A stretch of DNA of 64,000 bases, taken from positions 62,001 through 126,000 of the forward strand of contig NZ_JBBVGR010000003.1 in NCBI RefSeq assembly GCF_038148855.1, in the 5' to 3' direction. The DNA comes from Phycobacter sedimenti (lineage in GTDB: Bacteria; Pseudomonadota; Alphaproteobacteria; Rhodobacterales; Rhodobacteraceae). Every line of letters begins with the position of its first letter. Positions within the stretch are counted from its first letter, which is position 1. Below, piece by piece: positions 9,495 to 19,200 of this stretch. The notes beneath the pieces are model-generated. The model did not search any database. It had not been told where the DNA came from and saw nothing but the letters and a program-made list of their open reading frames with translations. The position numbers were made by a program, and so were the translations under genes.

Positions 9495-10115
9495 TTATTC
9501 CTTGGGCACCGCACCGTTGCGTCCTGCCAGAACCACACTGATCGTATAAGCCGCTTCGGGGCTGAGACCGGCCATGATGCCAGCAGCTGCCTCGGGCCGC
9601 ATGCGCGCCAGGAAACCGGCGGCGAATGTGGGGTCCATTTCCTCAAACAGTGCGGCCGATTCTTTTGGCTTCATCTGCTCATAGACCGTGGTGAGCCGCG
9701 CCACATCAGATTCGGTGGCACCATCCGCCAAAGCCAGTGTCGATTTCAGCTTTTCCTCGGCGTCCTGCAAGGCCGCAAGCTTCTTTTCGATCGCCTCGTC
9801 TGCGATCTCCAGCGCCTTCATACGGTCTTCGATCTCAGCTTCGCGTGCCGCCAGGGCGGCCTCTCGTTCCTTGAAGGCCGCCAGCATTTCCTGCAGCTCC
9901 GCAGAAGAAGGCATGGTCTGGCTATGCAGTTGCCCGCTGTCCGCCTCACGTTCGGAACCGCCTTTTTGCAGACTCGCCACCTCGCGGGCGATGGCCGGAC
10001 CGGCATCAATGCCAAGCCGAACGATTGCAGAGCCCATCAACAGGATCGCAATCATCATCAAGGTACCGCTTTTCGCGCGCGCGCCTTTTCTGGCTTTCTT
10101 TTTCTCGCTCATCAC
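9495..10115 (-). CDS. MotE-like flagellar motility protein
   Basis: This protein has 206 residues. A basic N-terminus (SEKKKARKGARAKSG) precedes a membrane anchor (about residues 18-36). A long predicted coiled coil (about 75-125, with EMLAAFKEREAALAAREAE) is followed by a C-terminal MgtE-N/FliG-like domain (DPTFAAGFLARMRPEAAA, GLSPEAAYTISVVLAGRN). This architecture matches MotE, a periplasmic chaperone of MotC in rhizobia. It overlaps the DUF6468-like gene upstream by 4 bases. The motility role is inferred from the domain order and from its place between fliL and motA. Confidence 0.75.
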   Translation of the reverse strand: MMSEKKKARKGARAKSGTLMMIAILLMGSAIVRLGIDAGPAIAREVASLQKGGSEREADSGQLHSQTMPSSAELQEMLAAFKEREAALAAREAEIEDRMKALEIADEAIEKKLAALQDAEEKLKSTLALADGATESDVARLTTVYEQMKPKESAALFEEMDPTFAAGFLARMRPEAAAGIMAGLSPEAAYTISVVLAGRNGAVPKE

Positions 10116-10564
10116 GCCACCCGATTCTGACCACGGCTGTGACGGACAAACATCAGACCAGAGGAGCTCGTTGCTTCCTCAGCCGGTTTCTCCGGTTCAG
10201 CCTGAGATTCGTAAGCCGCTGCCAGGGCGTCTCGTTCCTCGGCCGCCCTGGGCTGGGCCGGTGCAGGCTGCACTGCGGCCTCGGGCATGTCGTGCATCGA
10301 TGCCATCATCAGCTCCAGCCGCTGAGCAACGGTTTCAGCCCGGCCAGTCAGTTGCTCAAGCGCCTTGCTGGAGCCATCAGACACATGTCGCGCCGAAACC
10401 AGAGATTTGTTAAGGTCATCCACCTGCGCCGAAAGAACCGCGACGGCACCGCCGACGCCCTTTTCAAGGTCATTGAACCGTTTCAACCGGCGCGACAGCA
10501 CCAGACAATAGAAACCGGCCCCGAGGGCTCCAGCTGCAAGCAGGATATCAGCAATAAGGTCCAT
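10112..10564 (-). CDS. DUF6468-like membrane-anchored flagellar-cluster protein
   Basis: This is a 150-residue protein with one N-terminal membrane helix (LIADILLAAGALGAGFYCLVL). Next is a helical segment that starts SRRLKRFNDLEKGVGGAVAVLSAQVDDL, quoted here only as the region around residues 24-52. A Pro/Ala/Glu-rich C-terminus follows. I recall alphaproteobacterial flagellar clusters having such a protein (DUF6468) beside fliL. It follows fliL by 9 bases and overlaps the MotE-like gene by 4 bases. The exact function is unknown. Confidence 0.65.
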   Translation of the reverse strand: MDLIADILLAAGALGAGFYCLVLSRRLKRFNDLEKGVGGAVAVLSAQVDDLNKSLVSARHVSDGSSKALEQLTGRAETVAQRLELMMASMHDMPEAAVQPAPAQPRAAEERDALAAAYESQAEPEKPAEEATSSSGLMFVRHSRGQNRVA

Positions 10565-10573
10565 CCTGTCCTC

Positions 10574-11092
10574 CTAGTTTAGTACGAAATCCATGATCAG
10601 CAGATCACGCACACGCCCCTGTCCGGTGGCTATGTTGATCCGCCGCAGCATCTGTGCGCGCAGTTTTGGCAAGGCCATCGGATCTGAAAGATCCTCAACC
10701 TCCAAAGCTCGCAGATAGCTGTTCAGTACATCGACAACTCGGGGGAGGACTTTTTCGACTTCGGCCTGGTGAGCCACGTCGACCTCTAACTGAGCACGGA
10801 ACCGCAGATGCATCATTCCGCTGCTGTCGCGCAGCGATATGACAATCGGCTCCATTTCGATGAAGGCAAGTCCTGCAATATCCTCTGCAGTCTCACCACT
10901 ATCCACGCCTTCTGGCGCCTCATTGGCCATGTGCGCCGATTCGGGCGCGCTTTTCTGACCAAAAGGAAGAAGGCCTGACTGAACAGCGAAGAATCCGCCG
11001 CCCCCACCAGCAACTGCGAGCACAACCCCAATAATGAGGGGCATTTTGCTCTTTTTGGCTGGTTCTTCTGTATCAACTACAGCGTCTGTCAT
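10574..11092 (-). CDS. fliL: Flagellar basal-body protein FliL
   Basis: This is a 172-residue FliL. It has a short cytoplasmic acidic start (MTDAVVDTEEPAKKSK), one membrane helix (PLIIGVVLAVAGGGGGFFAV) and a periplasmic domain that ends LLIMDFVLN, the family ending. The ATG at 11092 is preferred to an in-frame codon 33 bases upstream because it gives the normal short N-tail. FliL surrounds the stator and stabilises it under load. It heads the minus-strand run fliL-DUF6468-motE-motA-TPR and is divergent from fliF. Confidence 0.88.
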   Translation of the reverse strand: MTDAVVDTEEPAKKSKMPLIIGVVLAVAGGGGGFFAVQSGLLPFGQKSAPESAHMANEAPEGVDSGETAEDIAGLAFIEMEPIVISLRDSSGMMHLRFRAQLEVDVAHQAEVEKVLPRVVDVLNSYLRALEVEDLSDPMALPKLRAQMLRRINIATGQGRVRDLLIMDFVLN

Positions 11093-11138
11093 GGCTATCC
11101 CTAAAACGTCGTGCACCCTCTTCATAACCTGCGAGGAA

Positions 11139-11153
11139 CTAACCGAATGTTAA
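11139..11153. promoter_or_regulatory. CtrA-like box between divergent fliL and fliF
   Basis: CTAA-N7-TTAA (CTAACCGAATGTTAA) is one base from the consensus TTAA-N7-TTAA. It lies 46 bases upstream of the fliL ATG and 58 bases upstream of the fliF GTG. CtrA activates flagellar genes in many Rhodobacterales, so a shared operator for both operons is plausible. The assignment rests on pattern and position only. Confidence 0.5.
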
Positions 11154-11211
11154 GGCCGTTGGTTCAAAAGGGTTGCATACCGGACAGAACGCCGGTGCGA
11201 CGGAGGTTAAT

Positions 11212-12876
11212 GTGCAGCAGATCAAGAATGTCTGGGCAGGTTTGGATACGCGGAAGCGCCTGATCGTGATCGGCGCGACTTTGGCAGTGATTGTCAGCGT
11301 CCTTGCGATGTCCAATTTGGCAACCAAGCCAACTATGAAATTGCTCTATGCCGGACTGGAAAGCGGTTCGGCCGGAGATGTTGTAAGCTCGCTCGAGCAG
11401 CGCAACATACAGTATGAGGTACGCGGTGGCTCTATTTATGTACCAGCGGACAGGCGCGATGAATTGCGCATGACGCTGGCCAGTGAGGGCCTTCCGGCAA
11501 ATGGCGGTCGTGGATACGAGCTGCTCGATTCGCTCAGCGGTTTCGGAACGACCTCGCAGATGTTCGACGCTGCATACTGGCGTGCAAAAGAAGGTGAACT
11601 GGCCCGCACGATCGTGGGCAGCCCCCATATCAGTCAGGCGCGCGTCCACATTGCCAATACCGGCACCAATCCTTTCCAGCGCACAGCGGATGCGACAGCA
11701 TCTGTCTCGGTCGTGCCCATGGGCTCGCCCATTACGCCCGCACAGGCAAACGCGATTCGCTTTCTTGTCGCCTCGGCCGTAACCGGGCTTGCCGTGGAAA
11801 ACGTTGCCGTGATCGACGCAAACGGCGCGCTGATCGGGTCGACCGAGGCTGCTGCGGCGGCGGGTGGCGGCTCCGACGACCGCGCACAGTCGGTTCGGGA
11901 ACGTGTCATGCGCCTGGTTGAAGCGCGCGTGGGTCACGGGAACGCCGTGGTCGAAGTCAGTGTCGAAACCGTAACCGACACCGAATCGATCCGCGAAAAG
12001 CGTGTTGACCCCGAAAGCCGTGTCGCCATCAGCACCGATGTCGAAGAACGCGCCGACTCGTCTCAGAATCAGGCAGGAGAGGTTACCGTCGCCTCGAATA
12101 TCCCGGATGGAGACGCCGCGTCCGGCCAAGGGTCCAAGGCCAACACAAGCGCAACCCGGGAACGTGTGAACTATGAGATCTCGGAAACGGAAAAAGAAAT
12201 CGTCCGGGGGCCCGGTGCCATCAAAAGGCTAACGGTTGCCGTTCTGGTCAACGGCAACACCGTGACCAACGCGGCTGGCGAAACCGAATTTGCGCCCCGC
12301 CCTGACGAAGAGCTTGAAGCCCTGCGTGAGCTGATTTCCGCAGCCGTCGGTTTCAACGAGGAACGCGGCGACGTGATCACCTTGAAGTCGATGGATCTGC
12401 CATCGGTTGAACCTCAGGGTACCGTGGCCACCAGTTCTTTCATGGACAACCTCTACTTTGACGCCATGTCCCTGATCCAACTTGCAGCCCTCGCCATCGT
12501 TACCCTGATCCTGGGCCTGTTTGTGGTGCGACCGATCCTCGCCGGTCAGAGCAGCTCGGTTGCTGCTTTGGCAGGCCCTGATTCGTCTCTTCCTGATCTG
12601 CCCCAGCTGGGCGGTGGAGATTTCATGGCGAATCCGGATCTGGGCTCAGGTCTCGCGCTGGATGGAGAAATCCAGGATGACATGGGCGGAGGCTTTGCCC
12701 CGCTTGGCGACATGCCCGGCATGGGTACGGGCATGGATGAACTTGGCGGATTGCCAGCGCTTGGAGGCGCCCATGAAAATCCCGTCGACCGTCTGCGCGC
12801 CATGATTGGCGAGCGCCAGGAAGAAACCGTCCAGATCCTTCGGGGCTGGCTTGAAGAAAACGAGGAGCGGGCCTGA
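11212..12876 (+). CDS. fliF: Flagellar MS-ring protein FliF
   Basis: FliF builds the MS ring, the inner-membrane base of the flagellum. The protein is 554 residues. Its membrane helices lie near the N-terminus (RLIVIGATLAVIVSVLAMS) and near residue 430 (LIQLAALAIVTLILGLFVV), with ring-building domains between them. The C-terminal tail (RLRAMIGERQEETVQILRGW) is the FliG-binding helix. I chose GTG at 11212 because GGAGG (11202-11206) lies 5 bases before it; the in-frame TTG 39 bases upstream has no ribosome site. It begins the plus-strand operon fliF-fliH-fliN-fliP. Confidence 0.95.
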   Translation: MQQIKNVWAGLDTRKRLIVIGATLAVIVSVLAMSNLATKPTMKLLYAGLESGSAGDVVSSLEQRNIQYEVRGGSIYVPADRRDELRMTLASEGLPANGGRGYELLDSLSGFGTTSQMFDAAYWRAKEGELARTIVGSPHISQARVHIANTGTNPFQRTADATASVSVVPMGSPITPAQANAIRFLVASAVTGLAVENVAVIDANGALIGSTEAAAAAGGGSDDRAQSVRERVMRLVEARVGHGNAVVEVSVETVTDTESIREKRVDPESRVAISTDVEERADSSQNQAGEVTVASNIPDGDAASGQGSKANTSATRERVNYEISETEKEIVRGPGAIKRLTVAVLVNGNTVTNAAGETEFAPRPDEELEALRELISAAVGFNEERGDVITLKSMDLPSVEPQGTVATSSFMDNLYFDAMSLIQLAALAIVTLILGLFVVRPILAGQSSSVAALAGPDSSLPDLPQLGGGDFMANPDLGSGLALDGEIQDDMGGGFAPLGDMPGMGTGMDELGGLPALGGAHENPVDRLRAMIGERQEETVQILRGWLEENEERA

Positions 12877-13475
12877 TGAGCATTACCCACCTGCTTGAGG
12901 ACTTTGGCGGCGGATCCGCCGTCGAGATTCCGGATCCCGGACTGTCGGAAGAGGCTGTCGAAGAACAGAGACTGGCCTCCTTCGAAAAAGGGTACAGCGC
13001 GGGCTGGGAGGACGCGGTCACTGCGAAAGACCAGGAAGCCACCCGGATTTCCACCACGCTTGCCAGTTCTCTTGAGGATCTGAACCTCACCTACCACGAA
13101 GCTCAGACCCAGCTGATCGAATCGCTGGATCCGATGTTCAAGGTTTTGACCAGCGCGGTCCTGCCCGATGCAATGGCTGCCACATTCGGCCACCACATCG
13201 TGGATCAGCTGACGGACATGGCACGTACACAAACCGACCAAGCCATGCGGATCCTGGTTGCCCCCGGTGAAAGCGGGGCTGTCCGTTCGCTTGTTGCCGA
13301 ACATGTCTCGGTTCCGGTCAAGGTTCAGGAAGATGAAAACCTGTCTGCGGGGCAGGCTTACCTTCGGGTCGGCGACGCCGAACGCGAAATAAACAGCGCA
13401 GCGCTGCTCGAGTCGATCCACGATTCGATCGACGCCTTTACCTACCATGTCAGAGAGGACAGCCATTATGGATGA
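12876..13475 (+). CDS. FliH-like flagellar export regulator
   Basis: This is a 199-residue soluble protein. The first half is acidic and helical (EEQRLASFEKGYSAGWEDA, a FliH/YscL-like GYxxGW pattern). The second half (about 85-190) resembles the C-terminal FliH domain that binds the FliI ATPase. It overlaps the fliF stop by 1 base and the fliN start by 8 bases. FliH inhibits and localises FliI; that role is inferred from position and the weak pattern match, since FliH is poorly conserved. Confidence 0.65.
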   Translation: MSITHLLEDFGGGSAVEIPDPGLSEEAVEEQRLASFEKGYSAGWEDAVTAKDQEATRISTTLASSLEDLNLTYHEAQTQLIESLDPMFKVLTSAVLPDAMAATFGHHIVDQLTDMARTQTDQAMRILVAPGESGAVRSLVAEHVSVPVKVQEDENLSAGQAYLRVGDAEREINSAALLESIHDSIDAFTYHVREDSHYG

Positions 13476-13764
13476 TGCAGCCGATCTCAATATGAAAGCC
13501 ACCGACGCCAGCAACCCCTTTGTATCCGTTCCGGTCGAAGTGGTTGTTTCGGTCGGCAAAGCCAGACCCTTGATCCGCGACCTGGTCAATCTCGGCGAAA
13601 ACGCCATCCTGACGCTGGACAAACGTGTTGAGGATCCGGTCGACCTATACGTCGGTGACCGCCTGGTTGCGCGCGGCCAATTGGAAGAAATGGAAGGCGA
13701 TCAGGCCGGTCAGCTGGCCGTGCGTCTGACTGAAATCGCCGATTTAAAAAACGGCCTGGGATGA
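13468..13764 (+). CDS. fliN: Flagellar C-ring protein FliN
   Basis: This is a 98-residue FliN/SpoA-domain protein of the rotor C-ring and switch. The SpoA core runs from VPVEVVVSVGKARPLIRDLV to DPVDLYVGDRLVARGQLEE. The ATG at 13468 is preferred over the ATG at 13447 because the purine-rich GAGAGGA (13453-13459) is correctly spaced for it. It overlaps the FliH-like gene by 8 bases and fliP by 4 bases. Confidence 0.92.
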   Translation: MDDAADLNMKATDASNPFVSVPVEVVVSVGKARPLIRDLVNLGENAILTLDKRVEDPVDLYVGDRLVARGQLEEMEGDQAGQLAVRLTEIADLKNGLG

Positions 13765-14507
13765 CACAGAAATCTTTTGCCTATGCGGTGCTTATCACCT
13801 TTGTGGTGCTGGCACTGCCACAGGCTGCTGTTGCTCAAGAACTGAGCTTGTCATTGGCGGATGGGCAGTCGATTACGGCCCGCTCCGTCCAGCTGATCCT
13901 TTTGATCACGGTCCTGAGCCTCGCGCCTGGTCTGCTGATCATGATCACCTGCTTCCCGTTTCTGGTGACGGTTCTGTCGATCCTGCGCCAGGGCATCGGC
14001 CTGCAGCAGGCCCCCCCCAATATGCTGATCATCAGCCTGGCCCTGTTCCTGACCTATTTCGTGATGGAACCGGTCTTTACCGAGGCCTGGACGGTCGGGA
14101 TCAACCCCTTGATCGAAGAACAGGTGGATGTGGAAACCGGGATCGTTCGCGGCCTTGAGCCCTTCCGGGCTTTCATGGCCAACCGGCTGGACCCAGATAC
14201 CTTCTACGCAATTGCGGATTTGCGCCCGGCCACGCAAGGGCTTGATCCGACCCCGGATGCACCGCTTTCCGTATTGGTATCCAGCTTCCTTCTGTCGGAA
14301 ATCGCCCGCGCCTTCCAGATCGGGTTCCTGGTGTTCCTGCCCTTCCTGGTCATCGACCTTGTTGTGGCCGCGATCCTGATGTCCATGGGTATGATGATGG
14401 TTCCCCCGGCCGTCGTCTCCCTCCCCTTCAAGCTGGCTTTCTTCGTGGTCGCCGACGGTTGGAGCCTGATCGCAACAGCTCTGGTGCGCAGCTACTATCC
14501 ATCCTAG
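13761..14507 (+). CDS. fliP: Flagellar export gate protein FliP
   Basis: This is a 248-residue core subunit of the export gate. A cleavable signal sequence (about residues 1-25, ending AVAQ) is typical of FliP. The conserved LSLAPGLLIMITCFPFLVTV, the segment LRQGIGLQQAPPNMLIISLA, and the C-terminal block SSFLLSEIARAFQIGFLVFL with MSMGMMMVPPAVVSLPFKL are all present. It is the last gene of the fliF operon and is followed by a terminator. Confidence 0.97.
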   Translation: MTQKSFAYAVLITFVVLALPQAAVAQELSLSLADGQSITARSVQLILLITVLSLAPGLLIMITCFPFLVTVLSILRQGIGLQQAPPNMLIISLALFLTYFVMEPVFTEAWTVGINPLIEEQVDVETGIVRGLEPFRAFMANRLDPDTFYAIADLRPATQGLDPTPDAPLSVLVSSFLLSEIARAFQIGFLVFLPFLVIDLVVAAILMSMGMMMVPPAVVSLPFKLAFFVVADGWSLIATALVRSYYPS

Positions 14508-14538
14508 CCGGATCGACGGCCATTCACGGCAGCTCCCA

Positions 14539-14570
14539 GCCCTCCGAACAGCGTTTCGGGGGGCTTTTGT
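14539..14570 (+). terminator. Terminator after fliP
   Basis: The arms GCCCTCCGAA (14539-14548) and TTCGGGGGGC (14555-14564) pair with one G-T wobble, followed by TTTTGTTGTT. It lies 32 bases after the fliP stop. A minus-strand frame at 14524-14760 that overlaps it is not supported as a gene. Confidence 0.8.
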
Positions 14571-14814
14571 TGTTCTGTTCTGTGGAGGCGCTCAGGAAAT
14601 TTTTGTTGCAGATCACGAGTTCTAATCTCTGGTGAACCTGGACGATATCTGCTTGCGGAGCGATGCATTCGCGCTTTTCCACCGCCCCCGTCAGCAACAA
14701 TAGAAAAGACATGATTGCGAACATGCAGATCTGGATTGCGGGAGCATTGCGACCATTCATCAGGTCACGCCAAAGGTAAGCTTGCGGTCACACGCCTGCA
14801 GTCCCCACCTCTCT

Positions 14815-15768
14815 TCAGGTCAGCAGCACGCCAAGGTAGACCGCGTAAGCCAGAACGAAGAGCCCGCCCTCACGCCGAGAGATCGTCCAGCCCGTTCGAG
14901 CAAAGCCGAGAAGAACGAGCGTCGTGGCACACAAAACCCAGATATCCAAGGTGGCAATCTGGCTTGGAATGTCCATGGGTTGGACAAGAGCAGTAATCCC
15001 GAGAATGCCCAGAATGTTGAAAATGTTGCTGCCCAGGACGTTTCCCAAGGCGACGGCTCCCTCACCTTTTCGAACCGCAATGATCGAGGTGACGAGTTCC
15101 GGCATCGACGTTCCAATTGCAACAATGGTCAGACCGATCACCGTTTCCGAAAGCCCCGCAGCCTGTGCAATCGACACGGAACCAGACACCAGGAACTTCG
15201 CACCAAATATGGTAATCGCCAAACCGGCCGCTGCCAGCAGCAGCGAAACGCCGAGCGAGGTTTCCGGTCCGGGCACGGCCTCGGCTTCACTCTCATAGAT
15301 TTCACCGACTGGCGTGCCACCTGACCGTTTCTCAGACCAGAGCGTGAACGTAAGATATGCCACCAAAGCGAACACAAGCCCCGCACCGAACAGCCGACCA
15401 ACTTCGCCGATTAGAACGGCCCCCAGACACAGTAGCGTGGCAAGCACGACCACCGTTCCGTCGCGCCGGAACGCTTTCGGGTCAACCGAGATAGGCGCAA
15501 TCAAGGCAGCAATGCCAAGGATGAGTAGAACGTTGCCAATATTGCTGCCAACAACATTTCCGACTGCGATGCCGGAAGACCCGGAGAGCGCAGCTTGCAG
15601 GCTTGTGACCAATTCCGGAGTTGAGGTTCCAAAGCCAACCAGTGTCAGCCCGATTACCATCGGCGAGATGCTGAATGATTTCGCAGCGGAAACCGCGCCA
15701 CGAACCAGCAATTAGCCGCCGACAACCAGACCAAGAAGGCCTAAAATAACGAGGAGCAACGCACTCAT
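14815..15768 (-). pseudogene. CaCA-family Na+/Ca2+ antiporter with an in-frame nonsense codon
   Basis: Translated from the ATG at 15768, the frame gives MSALLLVILGLLGLVVGG, then a TAA (15714-15712), then LLVRGAVSAAKSF and a full CaCA transporter. Family members have Glu at this position (GGELLVRGA), so GAA or GAG has become TAA. The rest is intact: both alpha repeats are present, with GFGTSTPELVTSL and GNVVGSNIGN in the first and AIGTSMPELVTSI and GNVLGSNIFN in the second. About ten membrane helices remain. A TTG directly after the stop could restart translation, but it would lose most of the first helix. It is either a real null allele or a base-call error. Confidence 0.8.
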
Positions 15769-16264
15769 TGCGGGAGGGGCCTTCTACAAGATTTCGTTGC
15801 AGATTTGGGCATTTGGAACTGCGTTGCAATACCCCAAGCAGACTTTCGTCAGGGCGCGCAGCAATGTGCCGGTTGGGCTCAGAGCCGACTTGCGGCGTTG
15901 CGGCAGCAGGGGCGCAGCGAATCCGCGCCTCGTCTCCGCCCCCGGATGACGTAAGCCAGCCCAAAGCGGACCCGACCATTCAACCGCTTCAAGTGCGGAG
16001 CATCTACAAGTCGGGCGGAAAGCAGACATCCTCTGCGGGTGCACGGCGCTAACAATCAATCTCTTAGAGCCGCCGTTCACACGAATGATTGCAAGTTCAG
16101 ATTAGCGACCCCAAAAGAGGTTATAGCGCAATCGATGCGAGGATGCTAAATTTTTGAACTGCGGCGCTTGTGGTCAATGCAATTTCTGCCGCGCCAGAAC
16201 TTGAGTGTAGTATATGGTCAGACAAGTATGAGGCACTAGAACCCAACGGCTGTGATGTTGTCAG
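15769..16264. other. Intergenic region before the kinase-ATPase gene
   Basis: No supportable gene. Frames on both strands are short, arginine- and serine-rich, and lack ribosome sites. Composition changes from GC-rich to visibly AT-richer toward 16150, which marks the left side of the acquired segment. The promoter of the large gene should lie at about 16100-16260; I could not pick a -35/-10 pair. Confidence 0.5.
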
Positions 16265-19200
16265 ATGCCACCTCGTTTCTGTGCAAGCAAATTTGAAAGG
16301 GATCGTTTATTGTCTAGTAAGGGAAAATTCTGCTGCTTTAGGTGCCCCAAACCTGATTTCGGCATCAAAGCTATCGACGACTTATGCCCTGATTGCAAAC
16401 ACCCATACAACTTTGAACTCAATAATCACCCCACAAGAATCGGTGATTACAAGATTGTTCGTGCCCTTGGTCGAGGATTCTACGGAGCAACATTTGTCGC
16501 TGAGCGGATGGGCCCGATTCCGCGCAAGTATGTCCTCAAAGTAGTTCCAAAAAAGAATTACCAAGAATTCGGAAAAGACTTTTCGGAAGAATGTCAAACC
16601 CATGCAAGAACTGCGGATGGAGCAGACTATATTGTTGACATCGTCGACGCGTTTGATGGTCGAGCGAAATTTGGAGATTGTGATCTTGAAGTACATGTTG
16701 CGGTCTTAGAAAACTTGGATGGTAAACCGCTTCAGAGTTATCTGGATGGGAAATCACAGCTAAGCGCAGGTCTTGTGGCTCAAATAGCAAGTGATCTGAT
16801 CAAGGTTGTTCATGAACTTCGAGCAAGAAGCCAGAATCATAACGACTTCCATGCTGGTAACATACTGATCGAGGAATTAACTCGGGAGCGCTACCGAGAC
16901 GCGGCTCTTGAGCCGTCGGTACGTGCAGTAGCTATTGATCTTGGGTCGACTTCAGGCGATCGCAGGTCTGGAGGTGGATACAAGAGCGACCTCCATTGGG
17001 TTGCAGAACACATCGATATCCTTTCAAACAAATTGCTTGAGACTGTAGGCGGTCAGATAAACGATCTCGACGCAAGAGTTGCTCTATCTCTGAAAGATGT
17101 TGCTGCATCAATTTCTTCACCCGTTGAAACCCAAAGAACACCACCTGCTGAGGAAATGGTAAGAACCATTGAGCAAGCTTACTATCGGTCAGGGGAGCCT
17201 TGGAGACCATGGCGCTCTCCCTTGGTTTTCAAGAACTTCGGCGAGTCCTATAACGCTCAGACTTTGGCACCTTGGCACATTCCGCATTTGCTGGTCGACC
17301 CGGAAGGTGATTGGCAAAGGCGCGCAAGCTCAAAGGGTCCTCTTATTGTCACTGGCATGCGGGGGTGCGGAAAAACTATGCTATTAAGATCGTTGCAATT
17401 TCACGCGCGCGCTATGCAAAAGCGAGATGAAAGCGAAGAGCAGGTGATCGACAGACTGGCAAGTGATGGCTTCGTTGGTTTGTTTGTCTCGGCCCAAATT
17501 CTAGTGGACCGTGGCACGTCAGACGAGACCCCCAACAACAAATTATTCGCCAGGCTTTTACTTGCGTATGCTCTTGAGGCTTCGAGAGCTCTCGCCCACC
17601 TCAAAGATATCAAAGCAGACTTGGTATCCCCGCAATCTCCTAAACTCATATGTGACGCACTTTCCGATCTTCTTTCAGAATTCCAAATCGACGTCCCAGG
17701 AAACTCCATTGAGCGCTTTGAGCACGCTTTAGTTCGAAAGCTCTTGGAAGTAAGCAAGCCTGACAACCCTTGCACCCTTGATATTCATCCATCAAAATCT
17801 TTCCCTGCGCTTGCAAAAGCGATCGCTCAATGCTCGAAAGTTTGGACGGATTCTCGAATTCTGTTCCTGCTGGACGATGTATCCACAAGGTATCTTGAGC
17901 CCGCAAAAATCGAAGAAATATTCTCGGCGATAATTTTTCAGAACACAGACCAAGGTGCGGATTGCGCATTTAAACTCACATCGGAAACCCAAACAATATT
18001 TCTGTCTTTGAAGTCATTGGGCGGAGTTGAGTACGCAGCGCATTGGCGTGACTTTGAGACATTTGATCTTGGCGCGGAGGTATACACACGACTCAAAGGT
18101 AAAGGAGGAAAGGCATTTATTGGTGACATTCTTTCTCAGAGATCTCAGTACTTTCCAAGTCACCCAAAGGCTCACCCATCCGTCGTATTGGGCGACAAAA
18201 AGCTAAATGATATTGCTCATGAAATCGCGGCAAACTCGGCAACCTTGGGCCGTAGGAAATCCGTCTATGCAGGGGTATCTGCTTTGAAAGCAGTTTGTGT
18301 CGGCGACATTGGCAGCGTCATTTCCATTTACGAGAGTATTCTACATAAAGGGCAGACTGCTCATCCCGTATCAGCAGACGTCCAATCACAGGTGTTCCAA
18401 GATCACTGCACGCGTCATCTCTATGTTTTGGACAGAAGAGGGAGCGATTTAAAAAACACAGCAAAATCTTTTGCAGCGGCGTCACACCGCGCGTTGATAA
18501 ACTCCCATCGAAAGGGAGAGACTAGAGGCCTTCGCCAGTACACCTCAATTTATGTGAACGCTTCTGTCGAAGATGCAGGTAATCAGAACGAGCGGTTGCG
18601 TGAATTGGTTGACGCAGGTGTTTTTGTATTTCACGGCGGAACACCTAGGAGCAAAACTGAACACTCGGACCCAGTACAGCAATTCAAACTTGTCTTCCGA
18701 AAGCTCTATGGTCTTGCGGACTTCATCCCTTTGGCTGATCGAGATCGATTTGAGTTGACTGGAAAAGATCTTTCCGACTGGCTTTCAGATCCTCAAAATG
18801 GATCGGATCTCCTGAACAGGAACCTTGGTTCCGAGATTGATGATGAGTATGAGACGGACGAAAGTGAAGTATCGGCTGTAGAACCAAAAATCCCTGAAAA
18901 GGAGCAAGCCGAGTTCGACCTCTTATTTCCAAAGACAAAGTCGCAGTCAGCCGCAAAGAAGCATTGCCTTGATGTTCCGAAGATCACCGAATTGTCAGAC
19001 AAAGAAGTCGAAACTCTTGAAATAGACGAAATACTGCTGGGTCTAGGCTTCGAAGAGTCATGTGAGAAATCTGCAAACAACTGTTTCGAAAGATTGAACC
19101 CCCAAAAGGCTAAGCTGATTGAGTACAACCTTTCGGGCCGTGCGGACGCAATCAGAGAAACTGTGCTAAGCCGTGTAAGCGACGTGGAAATACGGAAAGC

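Noticed and set aside
11164..12129. Long minus-strand frame opposite fliF
   Set aside because: It is antisense to a clear fliF; its product is Arg/Cys/His-rich and resembles no family. A shadow of codon bias.
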